Source: Ignavibacteria bacterium
Lineage (GTDB): Bacteria > Bacteroidota > Ignavibacteria > Kapaibacteriales > Kapaibacteriaceae
Direction of reading: 5' to 3'
Assembly: GCA_947495975.1 (NCBI GenBank)
Contig: CANMBE010000011.1
Span: forward strand, 1 to 64,000
Length of the DNA: 64,000 nucleotides
Positions 18,931-29,900 of the stretch are shown in pieces (the first letter of the stretch is position 1; each line of letters opens with the position of its first letter). The notes below the pieces were generated by a model. That model was not told where the DNA came from. It made no database searches and saw only the letters and a list, made by a program, of their open reading frames with translations. The translations under genes and the position numbers were made by a program.

Positions 18931-21900
18931 TTAGTGCGACACAGTTACCGGTAAGGTGATAGTGCCACGTTGACCAGTGATTGTCAGGTAATAAATGCCC
19001 GAGGCAAGGTCAGCAGTAACGAGTCTAAACTCATAGGTGCCGGCATTCTGACGTGCGTTCACGAGGAACGTAGAGGACATTGAGCCTGTTGCATCGGATA
19101 CGCGTACGCTCACTACATCATCATGAGCAAGCTCATAACGTACAGTTGCAGCATCCTGCGTAGGATTTGGGAAGATGCGGCCAGAGATGGCCACCGTTGA
19201 AAACATGTCTTCGTTCACGCTGTTTGGTCCTTGCGCAGCATATGCACGATTTACTGGATCGTACTCTGTCCACTCAAGGTCCCAACGCTCCATACCAACA
19301 GCACCGCGGAAGTTCACGCGCTCAAAGAACGGATCAGACGCTGTGCCACTGAAAGCCGCACCTGTGAGTGCAGGTGAGCCTGCCTTTAGCGCAGGATTAA
19401 AGTCTACCGATGTTGTGAAAGGGGCTTCTCCCATCGCACCGTTCGGCGATGACTTATCAACTACGTTGCCAAAGGCTGCCTTTGCAATCCACGTTGCGTC
19501 AAATCCAGGAGGAGCTACTTGTCCACCAGTTAGACCAGCAACAGTCATTGTTGAACCCTTGATACCATACCACGAGTTGTTACGTACTTCAAGCGTATCG
19601 CCCAGCGCAGCAACCATTGTAGGGAGTTGTGCGATTTCTAATCCGCGCGTCCAACCAAGGAATAGAGAGTTGTGAATGCTGAGACGGGAGTTGCGACGAA
19701 TCTGTGCAGCTGCACCAAAGCGCGAGTTGTATTGGTTTGCGCCACCACCTGATGTCCACGATGTGTCTTGTAGCGGACCAATTGCCGTTACGTTGGAGAA
19801 CACGCCAGTGGTAAGTGGTTGATTGAATGAGGCATTTGCATCGTTGTCAGATTCGAATGTTTCTGATGTAGATACATCGGCCGCTGTGCGGAAACGTTGT
19901 GCAATACCAAACTGCACTTTGCCACTGTATCCGTTGTCTGTGTCGAAGTCATCATCGAGGATGCCAGTCGATACAAGATACTTCGCATTCACTGTTCCGC
20001 CGAACCACTCAAAGCCGTCGTCGTTACCGTACGATACTTGGATGTGATCCAGTTTTGTCTTTCTTCCAACGCCACCCATTGTGAGTGAGTTAAGCTCGTT
20101 GTTTGGAGCAACAGCGATACCTGCAAATTCAATACGCACGTAGCTCAGTGAACCGCTTGAGTCTTCGTCATCAGTTCCACCAAACCAACCGCGACCACCC
20201 GTTGTTGTCTCGGCAATGCCACCTTCAATAGCTGCTTGACCGCCAGGATGATTGGTGCGCGCCTTACCACAGATCACAACACCACCCCAGTCACCACGAG
20301 CGCGTTGACCCGGAAGTGCACTTGATGTAAATACAACGGGCAGCTTACGTGTACCCTTTGCGATAAGCTTACCACCCTTGTTAACGCAGAGGACAGAGTT
20401 CTGACCCACCGTGTCGCCAAGAATGATCGTTCCAGGCTCAATCTCAAGAACACCACCATCATTGATAAAGACATAGCCATCAAGACCGTATACCTTTGTG
20501 TTCGAAAGATGAACGCGTCTGCTGATTTCACCGCGAATGGTAGAATCAACTGTCACTGGAGCAGGAGCGATGATGTTCAGTGGTTGATCGTTGACGTCTG
20601 TTCTTGTTGTGTCGCTGAGAAGAACCATACGTACATAGCCAGAAGCCGTTTGATCGGCCGGACGGAAAACGATACCACCTGCAACTTGACCGCGGCGAGT
20701 AGCCGAATCAAGAACGTTGGAAAGTCCAGGAAGTGTTGTCCAGGGGCCATTTTGTGTCTTACCAAAATCGAAACGCCAGCGCTGACGGAATGTACCTGCT
20801 GTATCCCACGTAACTGACACAGATTGACCCACGCGTATATCACGGACGTTTGTGCCTGGCTCGATAAGACGAACCGATGGCACAACAACCACGGGTGCTG
20901 TTACTGCAAACGGGAAGTTTGATACATCAAATTGTGATGGGTTGCTCACGAGTGTCATCTTTATGTAACCAGTGCTGGTCACAACGTTTGGTGCAGTGAA
21001 GCCATTTACGAGAATACCACGTGTAGAACCCGCATCAACAACAGACTCAGCACCTGCGATTGGCGACCATGGGCCGGTTGCTGACGTACCAAATTCGAAC
21101 TTATAGATATTGCCGGCTGCGCTCGTTACATCCCACTCGATATTCGTCTTTACTCCTTGTAGGTATGTTTCACCAGCGGCCGCGCCTGGCTTTGTGAGGC
21201 GGACAAGAACTACGGCACGGTACTCAGCATTTACTGGATCGTAATTTGTCCAACCTGCGTCCCAACGGCTGTCCGCTGCAAACGCGCCACGATAATCTAC
21301 ACGTGTAAAGAATGAGTCATCGATTGGATAAAGACTGCCGCCATTTGTGTACGATGCTGTGTTCAGATACGTAGCAACAATCATCGGACGTGGGTCAAAC
21401 GAGGCATCGTTTGACCATGGGTTCGTGATGAAGGCATTGTATGGATTTGACTTGTCTGCACTGTTGTTAAATGCAGCATTGCTTATCCAGTTTGCATCCA
21501 TACCAACTGGTGCTGTACCGCCTGCGAGGTTAAGCCATGTACCTTTCAATCCAAACCAGTTGTTTGACCGCACAGCGAGTGAGTCTGTGAACGCGGCAGC
21601 CATTGTTGGCGCCTGTGCAATCTCAATACCGCGTGGCCAACCAATGAACACCGAGTTAAAGATGCTCTCGCGTGAGTTACGGCGGATCTGCGCCGCTGCA
21701 CCGTAGCGCGAGCTGTATTGATTTACACCACTACCAGTTACCATCGATGTGTCTTGGATAGGACCAATAACTGTGATGTTGGAGAAAACTGCAGATGTGA
21801 GGGGGCGGTTGAATGAAGCAAGTGCATCATTGTCTGACTCAAAAGCTTGCGACGTTGACACGTCAGCAACGGTGCGGAAACGCTTAACAAGGCCAAACTG

Positions 21901-22944
21901 CACCTTGCCACTGAAGCCGTTGTCTGTATCAAAATCGTCGTCTAGTGTACCATACGCAACAAGGTGCTTGGCATTAACCGTGCCGCCAAACCATTCAAAT
22001 GCATCATCATTGCCGTATGAACACTGAATGTTATCGAGCACAGTTCTGCGACCAACTCCACCCATTGTGAGAGAGTTCAATTCGTTGTTTGGAGCAACAG
22101 CAATACCTGCAAATTCAATTCGCACATACATCAGCGATCCGCTTGAATCATCATCATCGCTGCCACCAAACCAACCACGACCGCCAGTTGTTGTTTCAGC
22201 GATACCACCTTCAATTGCAGCCTGACCACCAGGATGATTTGTGCGTGCATTTCCACAGATTACAATTCCACCCCAGTCACCACGAGCGCGTAGGCCTGGT
22301 GCTGCAGAGCTTGTAAATACGATCGGCTGATTTCTGGTTCCATTCGCGATCAGCTTGCCACCCTTGTTTACGCAGATCACTGAATTCTGACCTACTGTGT
22401 CACCAACAATGATGGTACCGGCTTGTACTACCAACACACCGCCATTATTTACAAAGACGTATCCATCAATGCCGTAGATCTTGGTGTTGCTCAAGTAGAC
22501 CCGGCCGGTGATCTCGCCTCGGATAACCGAGTCTGGCTTTACTACTTGCGGAGACTCAATCGAAAATGGGTTGTCTGTAATATCAAACACGTTGTTCGAG
22601 TCAGAGATAAGCTCCATGCGAACGTATCCAGACGATGTACCTGCTGCAGGGACACGCCATCCACCAGACGTTGGAACTGACTGACCCCGTGTAGTTGCAG
22701 AATCTAGAACGTTTGCTGTTTGACCAACAAAGGTTGTCCACGGACCAGCAGGTGAAACGCCATACTTAAAGCGCCAACGTGCACGGAACGTACCCGCTGT
22801 GTCCCAACGCATATCCTGTGTAGATCCTGGACGGAAGGATTCTCCTCCGTTTGGAAACGTAATTCTGCATGATGACGGATTTTGTGCCATCATCTGAGTG
22901 GCCGAAACCACCAGAATAAAAGCAAGAAGACGAAGTGTCCTCAT
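18931..22944 (-). CDS. T9SS-exported beta-helix protein with internal duplication
   Basis: Secreted or surface protein of 1337 residues; role unknown. It has a signal peptide (1-20). Next comes an Ig-like module starting ITFPNGGESFRPGS (Kre9/KNH-like wording), then a beta-helix-like module (about 138-470) with GYVFVNNGGVLVVQAGTIIV, RGDWGGIVICGNA and DDDFDTDNGF. A second Ig-like module (~620), a third (~690-790) and a second near-identical beta-helix module (about 799-1131) follow. The C-terminus (RIFPNPTQDAATVRYELA.. SGIYYLTI) is a T9SS type A sorting domain. The family resembles Bacteroidota proteins often misnamed multidrug transporter (recall, not search). It starts 48 bases after a TonB-dependent receptor gene, a pairing that suggests shared function such as ligand capture at the surface. 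Confidence 0.75.
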   Translation of the reverse strand: MRTLRLLAFILVVSATQMMAQNPSSCRITFPNGGESFRPGSTQDMRWDTAGTFRARWRFKYGVSPAGPWTTFVGQTANVLDSATTRGQSVPTSGGWRVPAAGTSSGYVRMELISDSNNVFDITDNPFSIESPQVVKPDSVIRGEITGRVYLSNTKIYGIDGYVFVNNGGVLVVQAGTIIVGDTVGQNSVICVNKGGKLIANGTRNQPIVFTSSAAPGLRARGDWGGIVICGNARTNHPGGQAAIEGGIAETTTGGRGWFGGSDDDDSSGSLMYVRIEFAGIAVAPNNELNSLTMGGVGRRTVLDNIQCSYGNDDAFEWFGGTVNAKHLVAYGTLDDDFDTDNGFSGKVQFGLVKRFRTVADVSTSQAFESDNDALASFNRPLTSAVFSNITVIGPIQDTSMVTGSGVNQYSSRYGAAAQIRRNSRESIFNSVFIGWPRGIEIAQAPTMAAAFTDSLAVRSNNWFGLKGTWLNLAGGTAPVGMDANWISNAAFNNSADKSNPYNAFITNPWSNDASFDPRPMIVATYLNTASYTNGGSLYPIDDSFFTRVDYRGAFAADSRWDAGWTNYDPVNAEYRAVVLVRLTKPGAAAGETYLQGVKTNIEWDVTSAAGNIYKFEFGTSATGPWSPIAGAESVVDAGSTRGILVNGFTAPNVVTSTGYIKMTLVSNPSQFDVSNFPFAVTAPVVVVPSVRLIEPGTNVRDIRVGQSVSVTWDTAGTFRQRWRFDFGKTQNGPWTTLPGLSNVLDSATRRGQVAGGIVFRPADQTASGYVRMVLLSDTTRTDVNDQPLNIIAPAPVTVDSTIRGEISRRVHLSNTKVYGLDGYVFINDGGVLEIEPGTIILGDTVGQNSVLCVNKGGKLIAKGTRKLPVVFTSSALPGQRARGDWGGVVICGKARTNHPGGQAAIEGGIAETTTGGRGWFGGTDDEDSSGSLSYVRIEFAGIAVAPNNELNSLTMGGVGRKTKLDHIQVSYGNDDGFEWFGGTVNAKYLVSTGILDDDFDTDNGYSGKVQFGIAQRFRTAADVSTSETFESDNDANASFNQPLTTGVFSNVTAIGPLQDTSWTSGGGANQYNSRFGAAAQIRRNSRLSIHNSLFLGWTRGLEIAQLPTMVAALGDTLEVRNNSWYGIKGSTMTVAGLTGGQVAPPGFDATWIAKAAFGNVVDKSSPNGAMGEAPFTTSVDFNPALKAGSPALTGAAFSGTASDPFFERVNFRGAVGMERWDLEWTEYDPVNRAYAAQGPNSVNEDMFSTVAISGRIFPNPTQDAATVRYELAHDDVVSVRVSDATGSMSSTFLVNARQNAGTYEFRLVTADLASGIYYLTITGQRGTITLPVTVSH
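19552..20550 (-). repeat. Intragenic repeat, copy 2 of beta-helix module
   Basis: Second copy of a ~333-codon module; it is offset from copy 1 (21535-22533) by exactly 1983 bases (661 codons). Long stretches are identical in protein (for example RTNHPGGQAAIEGGIAETTT) and most are clearly alignable in DNA, so the duplication is fairly recent or kept similar by conversion. Confidence 0.85.
21535..22533 (-). repeat. Intragenic repeat, copy 1 of beta-helix module
   Basis: First copy, residues about 138-470 of the 1337-residue protein; see 19552-20550 for its partner. The differences between the copies are mostly conservative (GYVFVNNGG versus GYVFINDGG), so both halves appear under selection. 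Confidence 0.85.
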
Positions 22945-22992
22945 GAGTGACCTCTGTTGTGATGACTGAATATGAGATAGTTCATTTATTTA

Positions 22993-25818
22993 TTACTGGA
23001 ATCGATAGCTAACACCAAACGTGTACGTAGTGCCACGAAGGTTTGATTGGATATTTACGCCACCTTGCTCCCAGTACAATGGTTGGTTGAGCAGGTCGCG
23101 AATCGCAAACTTCATCTCAAGGCTATTTCCTAGCGTTTGAGACAATGAAAGGTCTATCATTTGTCTCGGCATTTCATACACGTGCGGATCTTCGAATTGA
23201 TAGGCACCGCGTTGGCCAACTTTGATAATGCGACGACCATAGGTGTTATATGCTACGTTGATCGTAGAGCCAGTTGTAAAGTTGGTGTAGAAAAGACCAA
23301 CATTAATTGTGTACGGGCTCTGACCCCACATCGTGCGCTCATCGGTAACGCCACCTTGGTTCACTACAATGTTCGAGTTGATCACTGCTGCATTCAATGA
23401 GAATGTAAATGGGGTTAACACAGGAGTAATAAATCCAAGTTGCTTGCGCACTTCGAGTTCAACACCGTAGTTCTGCGCTAGACCGTTGGCATTCTGAAAG
23501 CTGTAGATCACTTCAGACGTTGAAGGAAGAATAGTCTCTTCAATCGCATTCTTGAATGACTTAAAGAATGCACTTACACTGAGCACTTCACCTGGGTTTA
23601 GAAACATTTCCCAACGCAGATCATAGTTCTGAATAAGAGCGATGGTAAGATTCGGATTGCCTGTAGTAACGGCTTGAATCTGGAAGTTGTAGAATGAGAA
23701 GGGGGCAAACTCACGCAATGAAGGACGTGCGAGTGTCTGCGTTGCGCCAATACGGAAGTTCATGTTGTCAGTTGGACTAAGCACGAAGTTGATCGATGGC
23801 AACACGTTGGCCATGTCAACAGTTGGACTTACTGCCTGATCCTGCGAGTCAAAAGAGTTCAACTGTTGAAAGCTGCTTTCAATACGAGCGCCGCCAATAA
23901 AGCGAACCTTCAGATCGCCAACATTAAATGGAACGTCGGCCATGAGGTAGCCAGCTGCGATTCGTTCCGATGCGATGTATTGATCTGACCGACGCGTCTC
24001 TTCAGACATCAATAGTCTATTTGCAGAGAAATTTGAATCTGCAAAGGTTGCCAAAGGATTCACTCTCCCCGTTTCGCTCGTCAGAAAGAGTGGGTCAATC
24101 TCGCCTTGATAATTGCGAGAGAGTACCATTGTGAAAGACCGAGCGCTGAAGTCACGGTTCCGGAATTCATAGAGTCCACCGAACTTGATCTTCGCTGACT
24201 CTACAGGAATCATGATGTTCGTTGACGCAATCCGATAATATTCAGACATCTCTGAATAGAAGCGCCCTGCCGTTGTTCCGTCACCCGTAGGCGACTGTGA
24301 AAAGTTTATTGCAAGCGGTGCACCGGTATCGGTGGATTGGCGAGAATACTGAAGACGGCGAAAATCAGGTTCGTTGCGCTGTGTCTCGGAATAGCCAAGT
24401 TTCCAATCAACAACCGTGTTGTTGAAGAATCCAAGCGTGTGCTCACCACCAAGTTGTGAGGAGAGCAGTTCTTTCTGGACATAGTTGAAGCCAAATTCCC
24501 GGCGGGTCTGTCCCTGCGCAAAGTTTTCGCCGGCGAGTTCGAGCGATTCATCATCCATGGAACGATTGTACACGTTCTTCAATGAGAACACGCTACTCTC
24601 ACCTACCCTATATGCCATATTGAAGAGGCCACCAAGGTTAACACTGCGCGCAGCAGTGAAACCCACCTTGTCAAATCCAAGTGATCTGTCTGACTGAATG
24701 CCCGCACGTTTCATGCGATTCATTGAATAGCCATTGCTATAGTTGGCATTGGCTACTATTCCAAATGCATCCTTTTCGCCAATTTCAAAAGGGGCACTGA
24801 GCGTTACGCCAAGACCGCCATTCGTTAGAGCAGTCTCATAGAGAGTGTTCCAATTTGAATTTGGGAATGCAGACCCAACCTCGGAAACTCTAGCAACTGC
24901 GTTCGGATCGCCCGATATTGCCTTGCTGTTGAGACTAAGAAACTCTTGACGGTTGGCAGGAATGCTGGATGATATTCCGCGCTGATCTGCACCACTAGCT
25001 GCCCAATCACTTGACGAGCCAGAGTATGACAAGAAGTCTCCCTGGTGAAACGTAACATAGTCGTTGATAGACTGCGAGCCGCTGAACTTTACACTGAAGG
25101 CAGATGGGAAGTCGATAGTGTTTAACTGTACAAGACCACCAGAGAAGTTCCCTGGGAGATCCGGAGTAAACGACTTTGTAACGTTCGCGTTCTCTAGCAG
25201 TTCCGCAGGAAACATGTCAAACGCAAAAGCTTTCTTGTCTGGTTCTGTTGACGATAGAGCAGCCCCATTCAATGTTGTGTTGCTGTAACGCTCGCTTACG
25301 CCACGAACGTATACATACTTGCCTTCAACAAGGGTAACACCGGAGACGCGCTTCAGAGACTGACCAGCATCGCTATCAGGTAGCTTTGAGATCTCTTCAC
25401 GGCCAATACCGTCGCTTACCTGCGCTGCGTTTTTTCTCTGCACAAGCAAAGCTGCTGCGTTATCATTAACACGTGCGGCTTCAACGACAACTTCTTTGTT
25501 TGCTTTCTTCGATGCACCAAGAACAATGCTAACGTTTGTTGGAGCATCAGCAAGAACAGCGATGCCTTCAATAATCTTCGCTTCGTATCCGATGTATGTA
25601 ACGCGCAGCTTATACGTGCCTGCCGCAAGTTTCTTGATACGGAACGTTCCTTTTGTATCAGAGTATGCACCATTCTTTGCATCCACAACACCAATGCTGG
25701 CACCGCGGAGTACCTCACCTGTCTCGGCATCCGTAACTTTGCCTTCGATAGATCCATTTTGTGCAGCGGCAGTCATCAAACTCGCGCAAAGCAGGATCAC
25801 TGTAACGATACATTTCAT
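22993..25818 (-). CDS. TonB-dependent outer-membrane receptor
   Basis: Energy-coupled importer of the outer membrane; the substrate is unknown. The 941 residues have a signal peptide (1-19), a carboxypeptidase-regulatory-like domain (about 23-100: GSIEGKVTDAETGEVLRGAS..TYIGYEAKII), a plug domain (about 110-260; KLPDSDAGQSLKRVSGVTL, YVYVRGVSERYSNTTLNG), and a 22-strand-type barrel ending TYTFGVSYRFQ. The plug wording resembles the receptor group often annotated with Pfam Plug plus outer-membrane beta-barrel protein. aaggg lies before the ATG. It leads the two-gene unit with the beta-helix T9SS protein. No SusD-like partner is present, so a SusCD glycan system is unlikely. Confidence 0.9.
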   Translation of the reverse strand: MKCIVTVILLCASLMTAAAQNGSIEGKVTDAETGEVLRGASIGVVDAKNGAYSDTKGTFRIKKLAAGTYKLRVTYIGYEAKIIEGIAVLADAPTNVSIVLGASKKANKEVVVEAARVNDNAAALLVQRKNAAQVSDGIGREEISKLPDSDAGQSLKRVSGVTLVEGKYVYVRGVSERYSNTTLNGAALSSTEPDKKAFAFDMFPAELLENANVTKSFTPDLPGNFSGGLVQLNTIDFPSAFSVKFSGSQSINDYVTFHQGDFLSYSGSSSDWAASGADQRGISSSIPANRQEFLSLNSKAISGDPNAVARVSEVGSAFPNSNWNTLYETALTNGGLGVTLSAPFEIGEKDAFGIVANANYSNGYSMNRMKRAGIQSDRSLGFDKVGFTAARSVNLGGLFNMAYRVGESSVFSLKNVYNRSMDDESLELAGENFAQGQTRREFGFNYVQKELLSSQLGGEHTLGFFNNTVVDWKLGYSETQRNEPDFRRLQYSRQSTDTGAPLAINFSQSPTGDGTTAGRFYSEMSEYYRIASTNIMIPVESAKIKFGGLYEFRNRDFSARSFTMVLSRNYQGEIDPLFLTSETGRVNPLATFADSNFSANRLLMSEETRRSDQYIASERIAAGYLMADVPFNVGDLKVRFIGGARIESSFQQLNSFDSQDQAVSPTVDMANVLPSINFVLSPTDNMNFRIGATQTLARPSLREFAPFSFYNFQIQAVTTGNPNLTIALIQNYDLRWEMFLNPGEVLSVSAFFKSFKNAIEETILPSTSEVIYSFQNANGLAQNYGVELEVRKQLGFITPVLTPFTFSLNAAVINSNIVVNQGGVTDERTMWGQSPYTINVGLFYTNFTTGSTINVAYNTYGRRIIKVGQRGAYQFEDPHVYEMPRQMIDLSLSQTLGNSLEMKFAIRDLLNQPLYWEQGGVNIQSNLRGTTYTFGVSYRFQ

Positions 25819-25908
25819 AGAGTTTCCCTTATCACTTGCGACATGAACAGAACGAACGTTTACGAAATTATTGGTACCCTGTTAGGTGTATGTTACCTGC
25901 ACGTTACG

Positions 25909-26952
25909 ATGGCGTTACAATTGGCCGGTTCTTACGGCTCTCGTGTTACCAACAGGAAACATTGGGTTATTGCCGTAGCAATGATCTTGGCCACATCAAC
26001 GATCTGGTCTCAGCAAACAGTTCAGAAAGTGATGATAGGGAGCATACGCAGCGATTCTTCGGATCACCTTCTCTCTCAGTACAAGGTTGAAGCTGCGCTA
26101 GCATTAGCACTTGAAATCACGGGCAGATATTCGCTCGTGCAGAACACCACTCGCGATTCAGTTGTTGCAACGATGAAGAGGGATTCGATTTCTGTGCAGA
26201 TGGCTGCAGATCGTCTTGGCGCTGAACTCATTGCATTTTGTTCTATCGCGCGGGTTGCAAATCTCATACGTATGGAAGTTGTGATTGTAGGTGGTGAAGG
26301 GTGGGTAATCAATACGACGGGTGTGGGATTTGCCCTATCCTTTTTGGTATCCGATAGCTCACAGCAGAGAATTGTTGATCCAGCAATTCTAACGGCAACT
26401 CAGAGGGCACTGAGCGTGGCACTGCTTGATTCAGCTATGTATGTATCTGCCGACTCAGGATTACAGGCCCGTCCCACGCAGCTCACTGCTCTAGGTGGTA
26501 TGGAGTTTGTCATGGGCGAAGATGGATTAGCCCCGTGGTCAGTATTCAAAGAGAAGATTGCTGCATCGTATGACGCAGTCGCAACGGTAGTTGCTGCAAT
26601 GCGTCAGCATCCTAGCGTAACTGTAGTTGACGTAGAAAGTCGCGACAGTCTTTATGCTGCAGCTGGACTCTACATGGTTGAAAACTACAACGCACTGTCT
26701 GGTATAGAGCTCAAGACTCTTAGGGGGTTTGACGTAACACACGTCATTACAGGCCGCTTCGTTCGCATACGAGGAGGAGCAGAAATCACACTGTCATTGA
26801 ATGAGATAAAGCCGGATGCTTCCTATACGTCTATACGAACTGCATCGTCAACTGTGAGCGTGGATGCGAAGCTTGCGTTTCAGGACGGCATTCGATCATG
26901 TCTTCGTCAGATGTTCGGTGCGATTACCGAACCAGTACAACAGACTCGCTAA
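25909..26952 (+). CDS. Secreted protein, TolB-N/CsgG-like fold suspected
   Basis: The 347 residues carry a signal peptide ending near TIWSQQ (residues ~18-37). Two segments resemble the TolB N-terminal/CsgG-type pattern: LALEITGRYSLVQNTTRDSV followed by AADRLGAELIAFCSIARV and VEVVIVGGEGW-like strands, and a repeat of the theme near 240-290 (HVITGRFVRIRGGAEITLSL). Such proteins assemble in the periplasm or under the outer membrane. I chose the ATG at 25909 because it gives a proper signal peptide; in-frame ATGs at 25843 and 25759 overlap the divergent receptor's leader or gene. Its end overlaps the convergent T9SS gene by 29 bases. Function unknown. Confidence 0.6.
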   Translation: MALQLAGSYGSRVTNRKHWVIAVAMILATSTIWSQQTVQKVMIGSIRSDSSDHLLSQYKVEAALALALEITGRYSLVQNTTRDSVVATMKRDSISVQMAADRLGAELIAFCSIARVANLIRMEVVIVGGEGWVINTTGVGFALSFLVSDSSQQRIVDPAILTATQRALSVALLDSAMYVSADSGLQARPTQLTALGGMEFVMGEDGLAPWSVFKEKIAASYDAVATVVAAMRQHPSVTVVDVESRDSLYAAAGLYMVENYNALSGIELKTLRGFDVTHVITGRFVRIRGGAEITLSLNEIKPDASYTSIRTASSTVSVDAKLAFQDGIRSCLRQMFGAITEPVQQTR

Positions 26953-29900
26953 GACTTCCGTTTGAAGCCGACGAAATATGGAGGCGGTAAACTCCGGATG
27001 GAAGATCCGCAAGCGAGAGGCGAACAACAGAAGCCCCTTCATCAATGTGAAGGCTTCCGAAAGTCTTCACTGCGCTTCCGATGCTGTTATACATCTCCAC
27101 GCTTGCCACGTCTGTTCGCTTCGCATCGGTAGCGATAGACAACACGTCTCTCGTTGGGACTGGAGGCAAAAGTCGGAAACGAGTTTGTTGACCGAGTTGA
27201 ATAAGGAAACGCGGTCCGCATGCGTCAACTATGAGGGATCCGTCATCAACCACCACGTTTACTGCCTCTCGGGCCCAAATAACTGTACGAGAGAAATCCA
27301 ATCCAGTACTATCGGGCAGTGATGAATACGCTGTACCATGGAGGGTTGCGATAACACCAACATATCCGCATTCAGGTCCACGGGATGAAACCATGAGGCG
27401 AATGGAATCCTGATCTAACGTCCACCGAACGTTTGCATCCATCATTGTTCCAACTGAAACGGAATCTACGTTTAGGGCAAGTCTGCTAAAGTTGATATAG
27501 GTTGAGAGGCTGTCAATCTGAGCATCGCTCACATCAGAATCCCAATACACAGGAATCGCTATGCGAGAATTGGGCCCCACAGTGTAATCGTTGATGCGCA
27601 GACCAAGTACGAATGTTGGCGGCACGCGTGGGTCTTGTGCTCTCCCTCTGATATCGATCTCAGAACTGGTTGTGCATTTGTTGCCATCTACAAGTACAAG
27701 CCGAGCATCATGAATTCCCGTAGCAACAGGAGCATACTCTATTGTAACCGAGGCAACACCGCCTGCAACAAGTATTTGACCGTCTACGGGGGGTACAATG
27801 CGCCATGGTAGTGAAGGGGGCTCAATGCGAAGCTGAACGATGCTACGAGAAATGAGACCCGGGTTGCTTATCGTCACTGTACCTGTAGAGACCTGACCCG
27901 GCTGCAGGATACCCTGATCTAGAGGGTTTGGTGTTAGCACTAGTCTGTCATCAGGTGCGAGCGCAACACGCACGTTAACGGAATCACGAGACCCACACAC
28001 ACGATCTGTAAAATATACCTTTGTTTGAGTGCTGCCTGCGGCAAGAAGTGCAGGATCAACTTCGATAGTTACTCGCACGCTATCACCTGCCGGCACCGAT
28101 ACTTGACGTTCCATGATTCGAATTCCACGTGGTGCACCACTCAAGGCGATATCAATTTCTGCTCCAAGCTTACCACTGTTATTGATCTCAACAGTGCTTA
28201 CGATTTCTGGCACACATGCTTCGACGGTTCCAAAGTCAACTGATGAAGGTCTGACCAAAATCTGAGGAGCGCTTAACTGGCCTTCTAAAGGCACGGAGAA
28301 TGAACCGCCTACTGCATCAGTTACCACATCGAGTGTGGCCCTGGTTAGCCCCGTAGTAAGAGGCTCATACTCTACCACTATCCACTGGCGAGTATCACGC
28401 AACATTTGCACTGGTGTTGTTGGCCGTATCACTCGGAGAGGAACTCCTGCTTCTCGTATTGTTGCGCTTTGCAGCGTAACGGCTCTGCCACCTCTTACAT
28501 CGATGTATACACTATCGAGCTGTTTGGATGGTGCGCATTGTTGTCTCCATGAGAGCTGCGATGGTCCATAATTATAATCAGTAGTCATGGCCTTCAAGCG
28601 AACGTTTGCCGAAGCCATCGTTGAACACGTGGTGAATGCTTCAACTTCGAGGGCGCCAATGTATTCAATAGGAACAGCAGACATCCAGGTGAATGTCACG
28701 ATTGCACTATCTCCCTTTCTTAGCAAGAATGGGAAAGTTGGAATGTTCGTGATCATAGCAGATGGCAACGGAGACATGCGGATTGCACGAATGGTTGCAC
28801 TATCTGCAGCCATCAATCTGATGACAAACCTCTTTTGGATAGCTACATTTACATCAACAGAGTCTATAATAGAACTTGGCGTAATTGTAAGGGATAGGTC
28901 TTCAACAAGTCCACGGACAATTACATACTCGGTTGTATCACACGGTGAAACGCGAACAAAAACGGTATCGTTGACTGGACCATTTTTTCTTGCCGTATAG
29001 GTAAAGCGAACTTGGCGAGGCTGGTTTCCCAGTATCGTGATATTGCCCGCAGTAAGTCCACTGATCTGTGAAGACGTTGTAGAGAGAGACGCTGAGGCTG
29101 TTGTGTTCCCATCATTCTTCAGCGAAATCGTGCGCTCAACAAGATCACCAGTACACATCGAACCGAGATCAATAATGCGAGGGGTGATGGTAATCACCGG
29201 TCTCATTGAAACGCCACGAAGCCCAATCTGCCAAGGAGTTTTCGATCCACGGGCAAGGGTCAAGTCGTCGTTGTCAATCACGAGCGTAACGTTATCATTT
29301 CCCGTTTGAGAACGATACTCCAAGAGCACAGTGTCAGCTTCTTTTGGAAGCAGCGTCCATGGGGCTCCAAAGCGGCCGCTCACAAAACCAAGAACGATGA
29401 ATGCCTGAGGTCCAAAGTTGTTTGCCACCATTGATCGAATGATCAAAGGCGCATTTCCAGAATTCGATATCGGTATGCGAAGAGTATCGAGCGCTCTGCA
29501 TTTCCCATCTACCGTTGCGTTAACGACGCTATGAAAGATTGGGGAAATGCCATAGACTCTGACTGTAATAAACGTATCTCTTGTACAAGGTCCGAATCTC
29601 ACTCGGAATTTTGCTTGGATCCATCCAGTGTCTCGAACATTTGCTGTGATGTATGTGAGCGTCACTCCTGATCGAACAACCGCCGGAGTTACCGCGGTCA
29701 TGTTAATCGAAGCGTCGCCACTAACACGCGTAATGTTTACGATCGATTCAAAGAAGACAGTAGAAGAAGACATCCACGGCATCGTTCGGTCAACAGGTGT
29801 TCCAACACGCGTTGTGTAAGTGAGCAGCGTGTCAACGGGGTAAGCAGAGCGTTCTCTTCTGGTACCCTGCAGGTTCACTACCAAGGTTGTTTCTGGCTGT

